Origin: Hydrogenothermaceae bacterium
Lineage (GTDB): Bacteria; Aquificota; Aquificia; Aquificales; Hydrogenothermaceae
Assembly (NCBI GenBank): GCA_026418535.1
Contig: JAOABC010000001.1
Location: forward strand, 124,001 to 188,000
Length of the DNA stretch: 64,000 nt
Direction: 5' to 3'
The notes beneath the pieces are model-generated. The model was not told where the DNA came from. It worked only from the letters and a program-made list of their open reading frames with translations, and did no database searches. A program made the position numbers and the translations under genes. Below are positions 34,490 to 43,217 of this stretch, in pieces; position 1 is the first letter of the stretch, and every line of letters starts with the position of its first letter.

Positions 34490-36280
34490 ATGAGTATAGC
34501 TGATATAACTCTGTTTTTAAAGAGCATCTACCCTTTTGAGTTATTGAGTGAGCATCAGATCAATCAGATAGTAGAAAACATAGAAGTGGTATATCATAGA
34601 GAAAATCAGAAGGTAGAAGATACTGATACCTATCTCTACGTAGTGCTCAAGGGGGTGGTGATAGAGAAAGATCCAGAGGGTAGAGATGTAAACTACCTAG
34701 GAGAAAAGGATATTTTTGATTACAGAAAGATAATGAACTCTTCTCAAAACGAGTTCTTCACTGCTGATGAGACAGTTTTTTACAGGGTCCCTCTAGCCAT
34801 TGTTAGGAGTATAAAGGAAGAGAATCAAGAGTTCAGCAGGTATATAGAAAAAAGTACAAGAGAAAAACTCTCATCTTTGGCTTCTGAGAGTCCCTATCTT
34901 TTTGCCCGGATTAAGGATATTCCTCTTCAGAAACCTTTGATAGTCTCTGGAGAGATTTCTATCTGGATAGCTGTCAAAAGGATGACAGAAGAGATGGCCA
35001 AGAGTATAGTTGTTAGGTTTGAAGATGGCTACGGAATAGTTACAGATACAGACCTAAGAAAAAAAGTTATCCTAGCTAGGAAAAGCGTTGATGACCCTAT
35101 AGGTGAGATTGCAAACAGGAATATTGTTTCTGTGAAGAATTCTGACTTTCTATTTGACGGGATAATAACGATGATGAAGTATGGTATAAAAAGGGTTATC
35201 GTAAAGGACGATGAGGACAATTTAGTAGGCATACTGAACGAACTAGACATACTTACTCAGCATTCTAATCAGCCACAGTTTCTGGCTCTCCGAGTGGAGA
35301 AGTCTAAGAGCTTAGAAGATATAAAACTGATTTCCGAGTCTATGGTAAACACTGTAAGAATTCTCCATAGAGAAGGAATAAGAACCAGGCATATAATGAA
35401 GTTCGTTTCTGAGATAAACCAGAAGATCTTTAGAAAACTTTTTGAGATACTTGCTCCGGAGGATATAAGGGAAAATACATGTTTAATTATAATGGGAAGT
35501 GAAGGAAGAGAAGAACAGATACTAAAGACAGACCAGGATAACGGCTTACTCCTTAAAGATGGATTCAATAGCCCTCTTCTAGAGGATTTTAGTAGAGAGT
35601 TTAAAGAAGCTCTAAAAAAACTCGGTTACCCAGAATGTAAGGGAGATGTTATGATAACAAACCCTTACTGGAGGAAATCTCTCTCAGACTATAAGCGTTC
35701 TATTTTTGATTATGTTAACCATATAAATCCAGACAATATGCTAAAGTTGGCTATCCTTGTAGATTTAAAGTCGGTTGCTGGAGAGTCTGAGTTAGCTCAG
35801 GAGTTAAAGGAGTTCATATTTGAACAGATTTCAGATAACAGAACTTTTCTCTCTTGGTTTGCTTTGCCTACTATCCAGTTCAAGACACCCCTTAACATCT
35901 TTGGAGGGTTTGAGGCAGTAAAAGGGGAGATAGACCTGAAAAAAGGAGGTATTTTCCCTATTATCCATGGGGTAAGAGCCCTTTCTGTAGAGTATAAATT
36001 AAGAGAAACTAACACATTCAGTAGGATAAAAGAGTTATCTAAACTCCAGATTTTCAGACAGGAATTTGCAGGAGAGTTGATAGAGTCGCTTGAGTTTATG
36101 CTAACATTACGGCTTAGAGAGAGTTTGAGAAAGATAGAGGCAAAGAAGATACCCGATGACCATGTGGGCATAAATAAGCTTTCAAATCTTGAAAAAGACC
36201 TACTTAAAGAATCTTTTAGGGTAGTAAACAGGTTTAAAGACTTTATAGTAAACCACTACAAGCTAAACTACATAACCTAA
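34490..36280 (+). CDS. DUF294 nucleotidyltransferase-like protein with cNMP-like and CBS domains
   Basis: 596 residues. Order: cyclic-nucleotide-binding-like domain (~8-120), two CBS motifs (~140-265, with VTDTDLRKKV and GILNELDILTQ), then the DUF294 nucleotidyltransferase core with MGSEGREEQILKTDQDNGLL (G-S-x-x-R and the DxDN metal site) and a helical C-terminal part (~430-596). In many bacteria this gene sits with actP and a DnaQ-like exonuclease, exactly as here, and has been proposed to sense cellular state for acetate metabolism. Function otherwise unknown. Confidence 0.88.
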   Translation: MSIADITLFLKSIYPFELLSEHQINQIVENIEVVYHRENQKVEDTDTYLYVVLKGVVIEKDPEGRDVNYLGEKDIFDYRKIMNSSQNEFFTADETVFYRVPLAIVRSIKEENQEFSRYIEKSTREKLSSLASESPYLFARIKDIPLQKPLIVSGEISIWIAVKRMTEEMAKSIVVRFEDGYGIVTDTDLRKKVILARKSVDDPIGEIANRNIVSVKNSDFLFDGIITMMKYGIKRVIVKDDEDNLVGILNELDILTQHSNQPQFLALRVEKSKSLEDIKLISESMVNTVRILHREGIRTRHIMKFVSEINQKIFRKLFEILAPEDIRENTCLIIMGSEGREEQILKTDQDNGLLLKDGFNSPLLEDFSREFKEALKKLGYPECKGDVMITNPYWRKSLSDYKRSIFDYVNHINPDNMLKLAILVDLKSVAGESELAQELKEFIFEQISDNRTFLSWFALPTIQFKTPLNIFGGFEAVKGEIDLKKGGIFPIIHGVRALSVEYKLRETNTFSRIKELSKLQIFRQEFAGELIESLEFMLTLRLRESLRKIEAKKIPDDHVGINKLSNLEKDLLKESFRVVNRFKDFIVNHYKLNYIT

Positions 36281-36888
36281 TGGGTGTAATAAGAAATTTA
36301 AAGCTTTGGTATATGAAAAGAAGATTAAAAGATGAAAGCTTTTCCTTTCTCTTCGACGAGACCCCGGAAGATGAGTTTGTAGCTTTTGACACAGAGACAA
36401 CAGGTTTAGACTCTAAAAAAGACCATATACTTTCCATAGGTGCAGTAAGAATAGTCGGTAATAAGATAATGTTAAAAGATAGATTAAGTGCAGTAGTTAA
36501 ACCATCCTTCCATATAAATGAAGAGACTATAAGAATACATCATTTAAGAAGAAAAGATCTAGAAAGTGGAATGCCTATAGAAGAAGCTATACATAAATTC
36601 CTAGAGTTTTTAGGAAGTAGACCAGTAGTGGGATACTACTTAGAGTTTGATGTAGCTATGGTAAATAAATATACAAAGGATTTAATAGGCATACCTCTAC
36701 CGAACAAGAAGATAGAAGTCTCCGGAATGTACTACGATTACAAAGTTGGGAAAATACCACAAAGGTTTGTAGATTTGAGGTTTGACAGTATAGTAAAAGA
36801 GCTAAACATCCCCTCCTTCGGCAAGCACGACGCCTTAAATGATGCAATTACTACAGCTTTAATTTTCATAAAGCTAAAGAATTTGTAG
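36280..36888 (+). CDS. DnaQ-like 3'-5' exonuclease (DEDDh)
   Basis: 202 residues. ExoI motif FVAFDTETTGLDSKKDHILS with Asp and Glu, a GYYLEFDVAMVNKY block (exoII) and HDALNDAITTALIF (exoIII, with the catalytic His). Its start codon overlaps the preceding stop as TAATG, which ties it to the DUF294 gene. It is more likely a partner in the actP-DUF294 module than the replicative proofreading subunit. Confidence 0.9.
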   Translation: MGVIRNLKLWYMKRRLKDESFSFLFDETPEDEFVAFDTETTGLDSKKDHILSIGAVRIVGNKIMLKDRLSAVVKPSFHINEETIRIHHLRRKDLESGMPIEEAIHKFLEFLGSRPVVGYYLEFDVAMVNKYTKDLIGIPLPNKKIEVSGMYYDYKVGKIPQRFVDLRFDSIVKELNIPSFGKHDALNDAITTALIFIKLKNL

Positions 36889-37043
36889 ATAGGAATCTCT
36901 ACTCTATCTGTCCTTGTTTCTTGGATTTTTAAACAGCCTAAGGATAGAGATTTGACATTTACACTCTGTTTATTTGAATTTTCTGGGAAAGTTATATAAT
37001 ATTTAAAATGTAAATTAAAAATTAAAGTGTCTGAGGAGAAAGT

Positions 37044-37931
37044 ATGAAGTTAAAAAGTTTATTGGCTAGTTTGTTAATCTGCGGTGTATCTGCTTCTTTT
37101 GCTACGGAAAGTTGTTTGGGTGGCAACACTAAAGTTAGCAGTTCTCAAGTGGAGAAGATTCTTGCCCCTGTTATAGGCAATGCAAAAGTAGTTAATGTCT
37201 CTGACTCACCTATCTCCGGAGTGTACGAGGTGATAGTTGATTTCGGTGGAAAAAAGGTCCCTGTATATGTGGACTGTAACCTTAAGTATCTCATAAGCGG
37301 AGAGATTATAGACCTAAACAAAAAAGTTAGTCTGACGAGGGAAAAAGTTCAGGCACTCCAAAGTCAGGCAAACAGTGAGAAGGAGGCTAAACTTGCTAAG
37401 TTGATAGGGAAAGATAAAGCAGAGATGTTAAAAAAAGAGGGTCTAATAGAGTATATTAACTTTGTAAATGTATCTAATCTACCTCAGTCTAACATCACCT
37501 ATGGTAGTGGTAAAACAAAGGTGTATGTAGTTACAGACCCTCAGTGTCCATTCTGTGCAAAACTACACAAAGAGATAGAAAAAGTCATCTCTGAAAGGAA
37601 AGATGTTGTCTTTGAGATGCTTCTTTATCCACTGCCTTTCCACAAGGAGGCTCAAGGGATATCAGAGAATATAGCTTGCCAAAAGGAAAACAATCAGAAA
37701 CAACAGCTACTAAACAAGTCTTTTGATGCTATCACGAAAGGAGACCAGAACCTCCTTAAATCCCTTGAGAAGAGCTGTGAAACAGCTAAATCCATTATAA
37801 GTAATAATATAAACTTTGCCAAATCTGCTGGCATAAACGGAACACCAACAATGATTTTCCCTAAAGGTGTGATGGTATCTGGAGCTATTCCAGCTGAAAC
37901 CTTAAATAAACTGATAGATACTTTGAGATAG
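37044..37931 (+). CDS. DsbC-like periplasmic thiol:disulfide isomerase
   Basis: 295 residues. Signal peptide ~1-21, N-terminal domain with Cys24 and Cys77 in a DsbC-like dimerisation region (~25-130), a helical linker, and a thioredoxin fold with CxxC motif DPQCPFCAKLHKEIE and the cis-Pro in NGTPTMIF. GAGGAG precedes the ATG. It would reduce or isomerise periplasmic disulfides, possibly for c-type cytochromes. A short dyad AATCTCTA...TAGAGATT (36892-36951) lies in its leader. Confidence 0.88.
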   Translation: MKLKSLLASLLICGVSASFATESCLGGNTKVSSSQVEKILAPVIGNAKVVNVSDSPISGVYEVIVDFGGKKVPVYVDCNLKYLISGEIIDLNKKVSLTREKVQALQSQANSEKEAKLAKLIGKDKAEMLKKEGLIEYINFVNVSNLPQSNITYGSGKTKVYVVTDPQCPFCAKLHKEIEKVISERKDVVFEMLLYPLPFHKEAQGISENIACQKENNQKQQLLNKSFDAITKGDQNLLKSLEKSCETAKSIISNNINFAKSAGINGTPTMIFPKGVMVSGAIPAETLNKLIDTLR

Positions 37932-37942
37932 AGCTGTGTGTG

Positions 37943-37959
37943 GGGTGGCTACTCCACCC
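37943..37959. terminator. Hairpin between convergent dsbC-like and channel genes
   Basis: GGGTGG-CTACT-CCACCC, with outer ATAGAG/CTCTAT pairing possible (37927-37964). It lies exactly between the two stop codons, so it could end transcription both ways; no T-run is seen on either strand. Confidence 0.5.
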
Positions 37960-37960
37960 T

Positions 37961-39460
37961 CTATAGAATAAACACGTTATCTTTTTCTTCCAATGTAAAG
38001 TTATCTGCAGGGTTTAGTATAACTTCTCTGTTCCTCTCTAACCCTACCGGAAGCAGATTCCTTTCCCTTGCAACTTTAAGTAGCTCTCCAAATGTCTTTA
38101 TCTCTCCAAATTCCCTCAATTTAACTTTTTTTATTCCAATTTCATTGTCTATTATAGTCTCTATAAACTGTGTTGCTCCAGGGTTTAATATACTTGAGAA
38201 CATTATCTTACCTATAAGTTGACCGTGTACTAGTATATCCTTTGCCCTTATTCGGTTTTTAAAGACCTCTACGTCCTCATCTACTAATACTTCTATGTAG
38301 AGTCTTGCATTTGGGTTTAAACTCTTTATAAGCATACCAGCTAACACTGTCCGAGCATCTATATTTCTATCGTTAAGGTTTTCAACTTTTTCTCCTACTA
38401 TAACGATGTCAGAGGCTTTGTCTATAGCAATATCCATAAGGTTCTTCTCCATAATAAAGTCACCTTTTTTATAGATGATGAAGTTAGATAGTTCTATGCC
38501 TAAATCTTTATTGTCTATATTCGTAAGCAAAACTACTCCTCTCTCTCTGTCTATCTTGGCTTTCATTATATTCTCGAGTATCTCCTCAGCAGTTTCATTA
38601 TAACCGCATATCACTATATGGTTCTCTAAGTCTCTTATCATAATATTACCCTCCTTTAACTCGATTAATCTATTTACAAAGGACGCAGAAAATGTTGCTG
38701 TCAAGGCTGAGATTAAAATAACTGTTGTAATAGACAAAAGAGAGGCAAAAAACTTCCCAACAGGAGTTGTTGGAGTTATATCTCCATATCCTACGGTCAT
38801 TGCTGTAATTACACCCCAGTAAACTGCACTCCACAGGCTATTGAAATTCTGGTTGTTAGCATTATGCTCATATACGTAAACTATAGCTGAAGAAAGAAAG
38901 ATAATGAAAGAAATAAAGATTATTATAACTACATATATATAGCTGTTTTCTTTAAAGGCTGCAAAGATACCATTTAAGTGAGATAGATATCTGTATAGTT
39001 TAAAAATCCGCACCAGCATTAGTATCCGGAAAGCCCTTAAAGGTCTAAAAAGAGGAATTATACTGATAAGATCTATTAAAGAAGTTGGCTTTAACATCCA
39101 TCTTATCTTCGTTAGTATTGGTCTTTTTATGGCTCCTATAAAACTCTTCTTCTCTAACTCTTCCTTATACTCCTTTAAAAAATCTGAAGACACCCAAAAT
39201 CTTAAGAGATACTCTATCCCAAAAAAGATAATTGTGAACTCTTCATACCATACGAGAAAACTGTGTAAGTCTGAAGGTATTCTTTCTGCAGCTGGAGTAA
39301 GTAAAAAGATAACCGTAATAGAGGAAGTAATAACTAAAAATAGCCCTATAACGTTGTATATAACATTCAGATAGTACCTTTCATTCTCTAGTATATTGTA
39401 TACAAACAGTTTTACGAGCTTGTATCTTGAGTATAAGACGTTCCTCTTTTTTAGATTCAT
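37961..39460 (-). CDS. Voltage-gated-like K+ channel with TrkA-N domain
   Basis: 499 residues. Six TM segments (~35-245) including an S4-like helix with regularly spaced Arg (RPLRAFRILMLVRIFKLYRY), a pore loop with the canonical filter TAMTVGYGDITP and a turret. The cytoplasmic part starts with HIVICGYNETAEEILENIM (RCK Rossmann motif) and ends in a TrkA-C-like domain (DNFTLEEKDNVFIL). It resembles prokaryotic Kv/KvAP-RCK hybrids. It is a second, unlinked K+ channel after the one at 24204. Confidence 0.92.
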   Translation of the reverse strand: MNLKKRNVLYSRYKLVKLFVYNILENERYYLNVIYNVIGLFLVITSSITVIFLLTPAAERIPSDLHSFLVWYEEFTIIFFGIEYLLRFWVSSDFLKEYKEELEKKSFIGAIKRPILTKIRWMLKPTSLIDLISIIPLFRPLRAFRILMLVRIFKLYRYLSHLNGIFAAFKENSYIYVVIIIFISFIIFLSSAIVYVYEHNANNQNFNSLWSAVYWGVITAMTVGYGDITPTTPVGKFFASLLSITTVILISALTATFSASFVNRLIELKEGNIMIRDLENHIVICGYNETAEEILENIMKAKIDRERGVVLLTNIDNKDLGIELSNFIIYKKGDFIMEKNLMDIAIDKASDIVIVGEKVENLNDRNIDARTVLAGMLIKSLNPNARLYIEVLVDEDVEVFKNRIRAKDILVHGQLIGKIMFSSILNPGATQFIETIIDNEIGIKKVKLREFGEIKTFGELLKVARERNLLPVGLERNREVILNPADNFTLEEKDNVFIL

Positions 39461-39496
39461 AAAAAAATGATATCATAAAAATATGATAGAGATATG

Positions 39497-39519
39497 AAGG
39501 CTCCCTGTAAGGGAGCTTT
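39497..39519 (-). terminator. Hairpin terminator after the Nfu gene
   Basis: On the minus strand AAGCTCCC-TTACA-GGGAGCC follows the nfu stop by 8 bases. The loop is small and the stem G/C-rich; no long T-run. Confidence 0.65.
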
Positions 39520-39527
39520 GTGATCGT

Positions 39528-39776
39528 TTAGAAAGAAGGTTGTCCTAAATTAACTGCTACTACCTCTTTTACTTCCGGAATAGCCTGTTTTAATCTTGCC
39601 TCTACGCCGCCTTTTAGAGTCCATAAGGACATGGAACATCCGGAGCATGAACCCACCAGTCTAACATAAACAGTTCCATCATCAGATATATCTACAAGCT
39701 CAACGTCTCCACCGTCAAACCTCAAGTAGGGTCTAACCTGCTCTAAAACTTCCTCTACCTTTTCTCTCTCTATCAT
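39528..39776 (-). CDS. NifU C-terminal domain (Nfu) Fe-S scaffold
   Basis: 82 residues consisting only of the Nfu domain: VEEVLEQVRPYLRFDGGDVELVD, then GSCSGCSMSLWTLKGGVE with the CxxC that carries a [4Fe-4S] cluster between two subunits. It hands clusters to client enzymes. AGGAGGT precedes the ATG. The standalone gene lies divergent from tmk. Confidence 0.93.
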   Translation of the reverse strand: MIEREKVEEVLEQVRPYLRFDGGDVELVDISDDGTVYVRLVGSCSGCSMSLWTLKGGVEARLKQAIPEVKEVVAVNLGQPSF

Positions 39777-39858
39777 TATTTAAGACCTCCTGCTTGATTT
39801 ATGATAAGATTATATACTACCAACAAAGATTTTTTATGATTTTTATGGTAAAGGATAG

Positions 39859-40479
39859 ATGAAGGAAGGGATATTCATCACATTTGAGGGAATAGAGGCA
39901 AGTGGAAAGACAACGCAAGCTAAGATGTTGTATAGCTATCTAAAAGAGAAAGGATACAGGACTGTTCTAACCAGAGAACCTGGAGGAACAGAACTTGGGA
40001 AGAGAATAAGAGATATACTCCTTTCCCACTGTGAAGAAAATTTTCCCCAGATTGCCGAGCTCTTTCTCTATGAAGCAGATAGAAACATCCACGTTCATAA
40101 CGTTATAAAACTAGGTCTTCAAAAAGGTAAAGTAGTAGTATCAGACAGGTTTTATCACTCTACTTTAGCCTACCAACACTATGCTAGAGGGATAGACTTT
40201 CGTCTTGTCAATTATCTGAATGAAGTTGCATCGGAAGGATTAAAGCCAGATATAACATTTCTATTGGACCTAGATGTTGATCTAGCTTTTAGCAGGTTAA
40301 AAAAACTTGATAGAATCGAAAGTGAAGGGATAGAATTTCATAAGAAGGTTAGGGAAGGATTCTTACAGATAGCTGAGTTAGAGCCGGATAGAGTTGTGGT
40401 TATAAGAGCTGATGGTAGCCCAGAAGAGATATTCAGTGAAGTCTTACAGACCCTCAAGAGTAAAAAGATTATTGCATGA
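39859..40479 (+). CDS. tmk: Thymidylate kinase
   Basis: 206 residues. P-loop FEGIEASGKTTQAKML, the DRF motif in VVSDRFYHSTLAYQ and LTREPGGTELG are canonical; the LID region contains DRIESEGIEFHKKVREGF. It phosphorylates dTMP to dTDP. Its end overlaps holB by 4 bases (ATGA), an arrangement common in bacteria. Confidence 0.96.
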   Translation: MKEGIFITFEGIEASGKTTQAKMLYSYLKEKGYRTVLTREPGGTELGKRIRDILLSHCEENFPQIAELFLYEADRNIHVHNVIKLGLQKGKVVVSDRFYHSTLAYQHYARGIDFRLVNYLNEVASEGLKPDITFLLDLDVDLAFSRLKKLDRIESEGIEFHKKVREGFLQIAELEPDRVVVIRADGSPEEIFSEVLQTLKSKKIIA

Positions 40480-41399
40480 AGTTGATAGGACACGAAAGGG
40501 AGAAAGTTCTAGTAAGAAGACTGTTAGAGAAGGGTTATGACTCCCTTTCCCTACTTTTTGAAGGTGTGAACTGTATAGGTAAAAAGATGTTAGCTCTCTA
40601 TGCAGCAAGAGCTTACCTCTGTGATAAGAGAGAGGGCTTTGGCTGTGGTGAGTGTAAAGACTGTAGGCTGATAGACAACACAATAATGAATGTTTACGAG
40701 AAAAGTAACCTTACGCCTCACCACGACCTTATGTTGATCCAATCAGACAACTCAGAGATAAAGATAGACCAAATAAGAGAGATAGGAGAGTTTTTAAAAC
40801 TGAAGGGTGATAAAGGAAAGGTGGTGATAGTAGAGAAAGCTGAGAATATGAACACAGAGAGTAGTAATGCCTTTTTGAAAACTTTGGAAGAGCCTCCAGA
40901 AGGAACTCTAATAATCCTTACCACTTCTAACCAGGCAAAATTAATACCAACCATCCTCTCGAGACTAAAGAAAGTAAAATTTAGGAAATTAGGTCAAGAA
41001 GAAGTTGAGAGTATACTCCTATTGAAAGGGATACAGGAGAAGAAAGCTAAGATGCTGTCAGAGATGGCAGATGGTAGTATGTGTCTACCTGTTTATTTTT
41101 TAGAAAACGAGGTTATATACAACTACAGTAAAGACCTTTATAGGTTGATACTAAACCCTGAGCACAGAGAAGGGCTACTCTCGTTATCATCAAACTTGGA
41201 GAATCTACAGCCACAACAGATTATAAAAGTATTTGATATAATTTATACTTTGCTCGGAAAGGATGTAGCCTCTGGGAAAGTAAGGACTGAGTTATTTGAG
41301 AAGTTTATTAGAGAGTATGAAATTTTGATTAAGGCCATCTCAAATGGGGTTAAGAAAAAATTAGTGATAGAAGGTTTTTTTCTTAGATTAATTCAGTGA
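40476..41399 (+). CDS. holB: DNA polymerase III subunit delta'
   Basis: 307 residues. The clamp-loader zinc site uses CDKREGFGCGECKDC, DQIREIGEFLKLKGDKGK and EKAENMNTESSNAFLKTLEEPPE match the family, followed by LTTSNQAKLIPTILSR. Walker A is degenerate (EGVNCIGKKML), as expected for delta', which does not need ATP hydrolysis. Coupled to tmk and followed by the PSP1 gene 8 bases later. Confidence 0.93.
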   Translation: MKLIGHEREKVLVRRLLEKGYDSLSLLFEGVNCIGKKMLALYAARAYLCDKREGFGCGECKDCRLIDNTIMNVYEKSNLTPHHDLMLIQSDNSEIKIDQIREIGEFLKLKGDKGKVVIVEKAENMNTESSNAFLKTLEEPPEGTLIILTTSNQAKLIPTILSRLKKVKFRKLGQEEVESILLLKGIQEKKAKMLSEMADGSMCLPVYFLENEVIYNYSKDLYRLILNPEHREGLLSLSSNLENLQPQQIIKVFDIIYTLLGKDVASGKVRTELFEKFIREYEILIKAISNGVKKKLVIEGFFLRLIQ

Positions 41400-41407
41400 G
41401 GTGAAAA

Positions 41408-42271
41408 ATGGGTATTTTAGATACAGATGTAGGACAGGATATTAAAGTTGTAAAGATAAGGTTTCCGGATACAAATAAATTTTCTCAGCTTAAAGCTCCT
41501 ACTTTCATAAAGAAAGATGACTTTATATTGATTGAATCTGAAAAAGGGCAGGAGCTTGTAAAGGTTGTGGAGAGTAATGAAGATTTTGAGGAGATGGAAG
41601 GTCTTGTTTTCCTTAGAAAGGCAAACAGGGATGACTTTAAAACCTTTGATAAGCACCTCAAAGAGGCCGAGAAATATTTAATTCTCTGTAAAGAAGAAAT
41701 AAAGACTCTTGGGTTGAAGATGAACCTTCTAAAGGTCTACATACCATTAAACAGGTCGAAAGTGATCTTCTACTATACAGCAGAGAGTAGAGTAGACTTT
41801 AGAGAACTTGTTAAGATCCTTGCAAAGAAGATAAGGATGAGAATAGAGATGAGACAGATAGGTGTTAGGGATGGTGTCCAGATGATAGGAGCTGTAGGGG
41901 TGTGTGGTCAGCAGTGTTGTTGTGCTACATTTTTGGATAAGTTTGATACGGTTGGTGTAGAGATGATTCAGAGACAGAACTTACCTCCTACACCTGCAAA
42001 GTTTACCGGAATATGCGGTAGGTTGATGTGCTGTCTTTCTTACGAGAGTGAAACTTACAGTATGAGGGACTTCCTTCCGGAGATAGACTCAACAGTCGAG
42101 ATAGACTCAGTCGTTTATACTGTTAAAGGATACGACTTTATAAGAGAGTGTGTAGAGTTCTCATCCTCAGAGGGAGATCATGTTAGCTTTACATTTGATG
42201 AACTTGAAGGAAAAGGGATAGTTAGAAAGTCAGGATGTGGGAGTTGTAGTGGGTGCGGTTGTGGAAAGTAG
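41408..42271 (+). CDS. PSP1-domain protein (RicT-like)
   Basis: 287 residues. Core PSP1 domain ~90-220 with the signature RIEMRQIGVRDGVQMIGAVG, CGQQCCCATFL and GICGRLMCCLSYE. Several Cys pairs (CGQQCCC, MCC) suggest a cluster or zinc; in Bacillus, RicT (YaaT) with RicA/RicF binds Fe-S clusters and controls RNase Y. The C-terminus ends in a Cys/Gly tail SGCGSCSGCGCGK, which increases the metal-binding potential. It sits right after holB, as it does in Firmicutes. Confidence 0.9.
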   Translation: MGILDTDVGQDIKVVKIRFPDTNKFSQLKAPTFIKKDDFILIESEKGQELVKVVESNEDFEEMEGLVFLRKANRDDFKTFDKHLKEAEKYLILCKEEIKTLGLKMNLLKVYIPLNRSKVIFYYTAESRVDFRELVKILAKKIRMRIEMRQIGVRDGVQMIGAVGVCGQQCCCATFLDKFDTVGVEMIQRQNLPPTPAKFTGICGRLMCCLSYESETYSMRDFLPEIDSTVEIDSVVYTVKGYDFIRECVEFSSSEGDHVSFTFDELEGKGIVRKSGCGSCSGCGCGK

Positions 42272-43217
42272 GGATATAATCCAGATAGGGAAGAAGGTCT
42301 TAGAAGAAGAGATAAATGCTCTTTCCAATCTGAAGAACAACCTCTGTGAAAGTTTCTCTAAGGCGGTGGAGATCGTACTGAACTCCAGGGGTAAAGTAAT
42401 TCTGACTGGGATAGGGAAATCCGGAATAATTGCTCAAAAGATAGCTTCAACTTTATCATCTACGGGAACACCCTCCATATTCCTACACCCTGCAGAAGCG
42501 ATCCACGGAGATCTGGGAGTGGTTGAAAAGGAGGATGTAGTGATAGCTATATCTAATAGTGGAGAAACTCCAGAGCTGATAGCTATAGTCCCTATTCTAA
42601 AAAGATGGGGAAATAAGATCATACTTATTACTAACAAAGAGAATTCTACATTATCAAGGTATGGGGATGTTGTGGTAAATATACATGTCGAGAGAGAGGC
42701 ATGTCCACTGAATTTGGCTCCTACCTCTTCATCAACTAACACTCTTGCTCTCGGAGATGCTATAGCAATAGCCCTTCTGACTTTGAAGGAGTTTAAAGAA
42801 GAGGATTTTGCAAGATTTCATCCTGGAGGTTCTCTGGGTAAAAGGTTAATGAGGGTGTCTCAGATAATGAAGACAGAGCTACCAGTAGTAAATCCAGAAA
42901 TTCCCCTAAAAGAGGCGATCATAGAGATATCTGAAAAAAGATACGGAGCTACTTTGGTTATACAGGATAGTAAAATGTTAGGGATAATAACAGATGGGGA
43001 TATAAGGAGAGCTGTGAAGAAGGGTTTTAGCTTAGATAGAAGTTTAGCGAGGGATGTTATGACTGTAAATCCGAAGTATACTACTCCAGACTCCTACGTA
43101 TTACAAGCACTTGAGCTAATGGAGAGATATAACATCACAGTTCTACCTGTGGTGGAGAAAGATGTACCTGTCGGAATAGTGCACATTCACGATATACTAA
43201 AGAGTGGTGTAGTTTAG
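42261..43217 (+). CDS. kdsD: Arabinose-5-phosphate isomerase (KdsD/KpsF)
   Basis: About 318 residues from GTG 42261; GTG 42237 is an upstream alternative that would overlap the PSP1 gene by 35 bases. Domain order: SIS (~25-185) with GIGKSGIIAQKIASTLSSTGTP and ISNSGETPEL, then two CBS domains (~195-318) with MGIITDGDIRR and PVGIVHIHDIL. It converts ribulose-5-phosphate to arabinose-5-phosphate, the first step to KDO for LPS, consistent with lptB and an outer membrane. Confidence 0.92.
   Translation: MESRDIIQIGKKVLEEEINALSNLKNNLCESFSKAVEIVLNSRGKVILTGIGKSGIIAQKIASTLSSTGTPSIFLHPAEAIHGDLGVVEKEDVVIAISNSGETPELIAIVPILKRWGNKIILITNKENSTLSRYGDVVVNIHVEREACPLNLAPTSSSTNTLALGDAIAIALLTLKEFKEEDFARFHPGGSLGKRLMRVSQIMKTELPVVNPEIPLKEAIIEISEKRYGATLVIQDSKMLGIITDGDIRRAVKKGFSLDRSLARDVMTVNPKYTTPDSYVLQALELMERYNITVLPVVEKDVPVGIVHIHDILKSGVV

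Noticed and set aside
36892-36951. AATCTCTA...TAGAGATT dyad as a riboswitch before the DsbC-like gene.
   Set aside because: The arms are short, interrupted, and match no riboswitch class I know.
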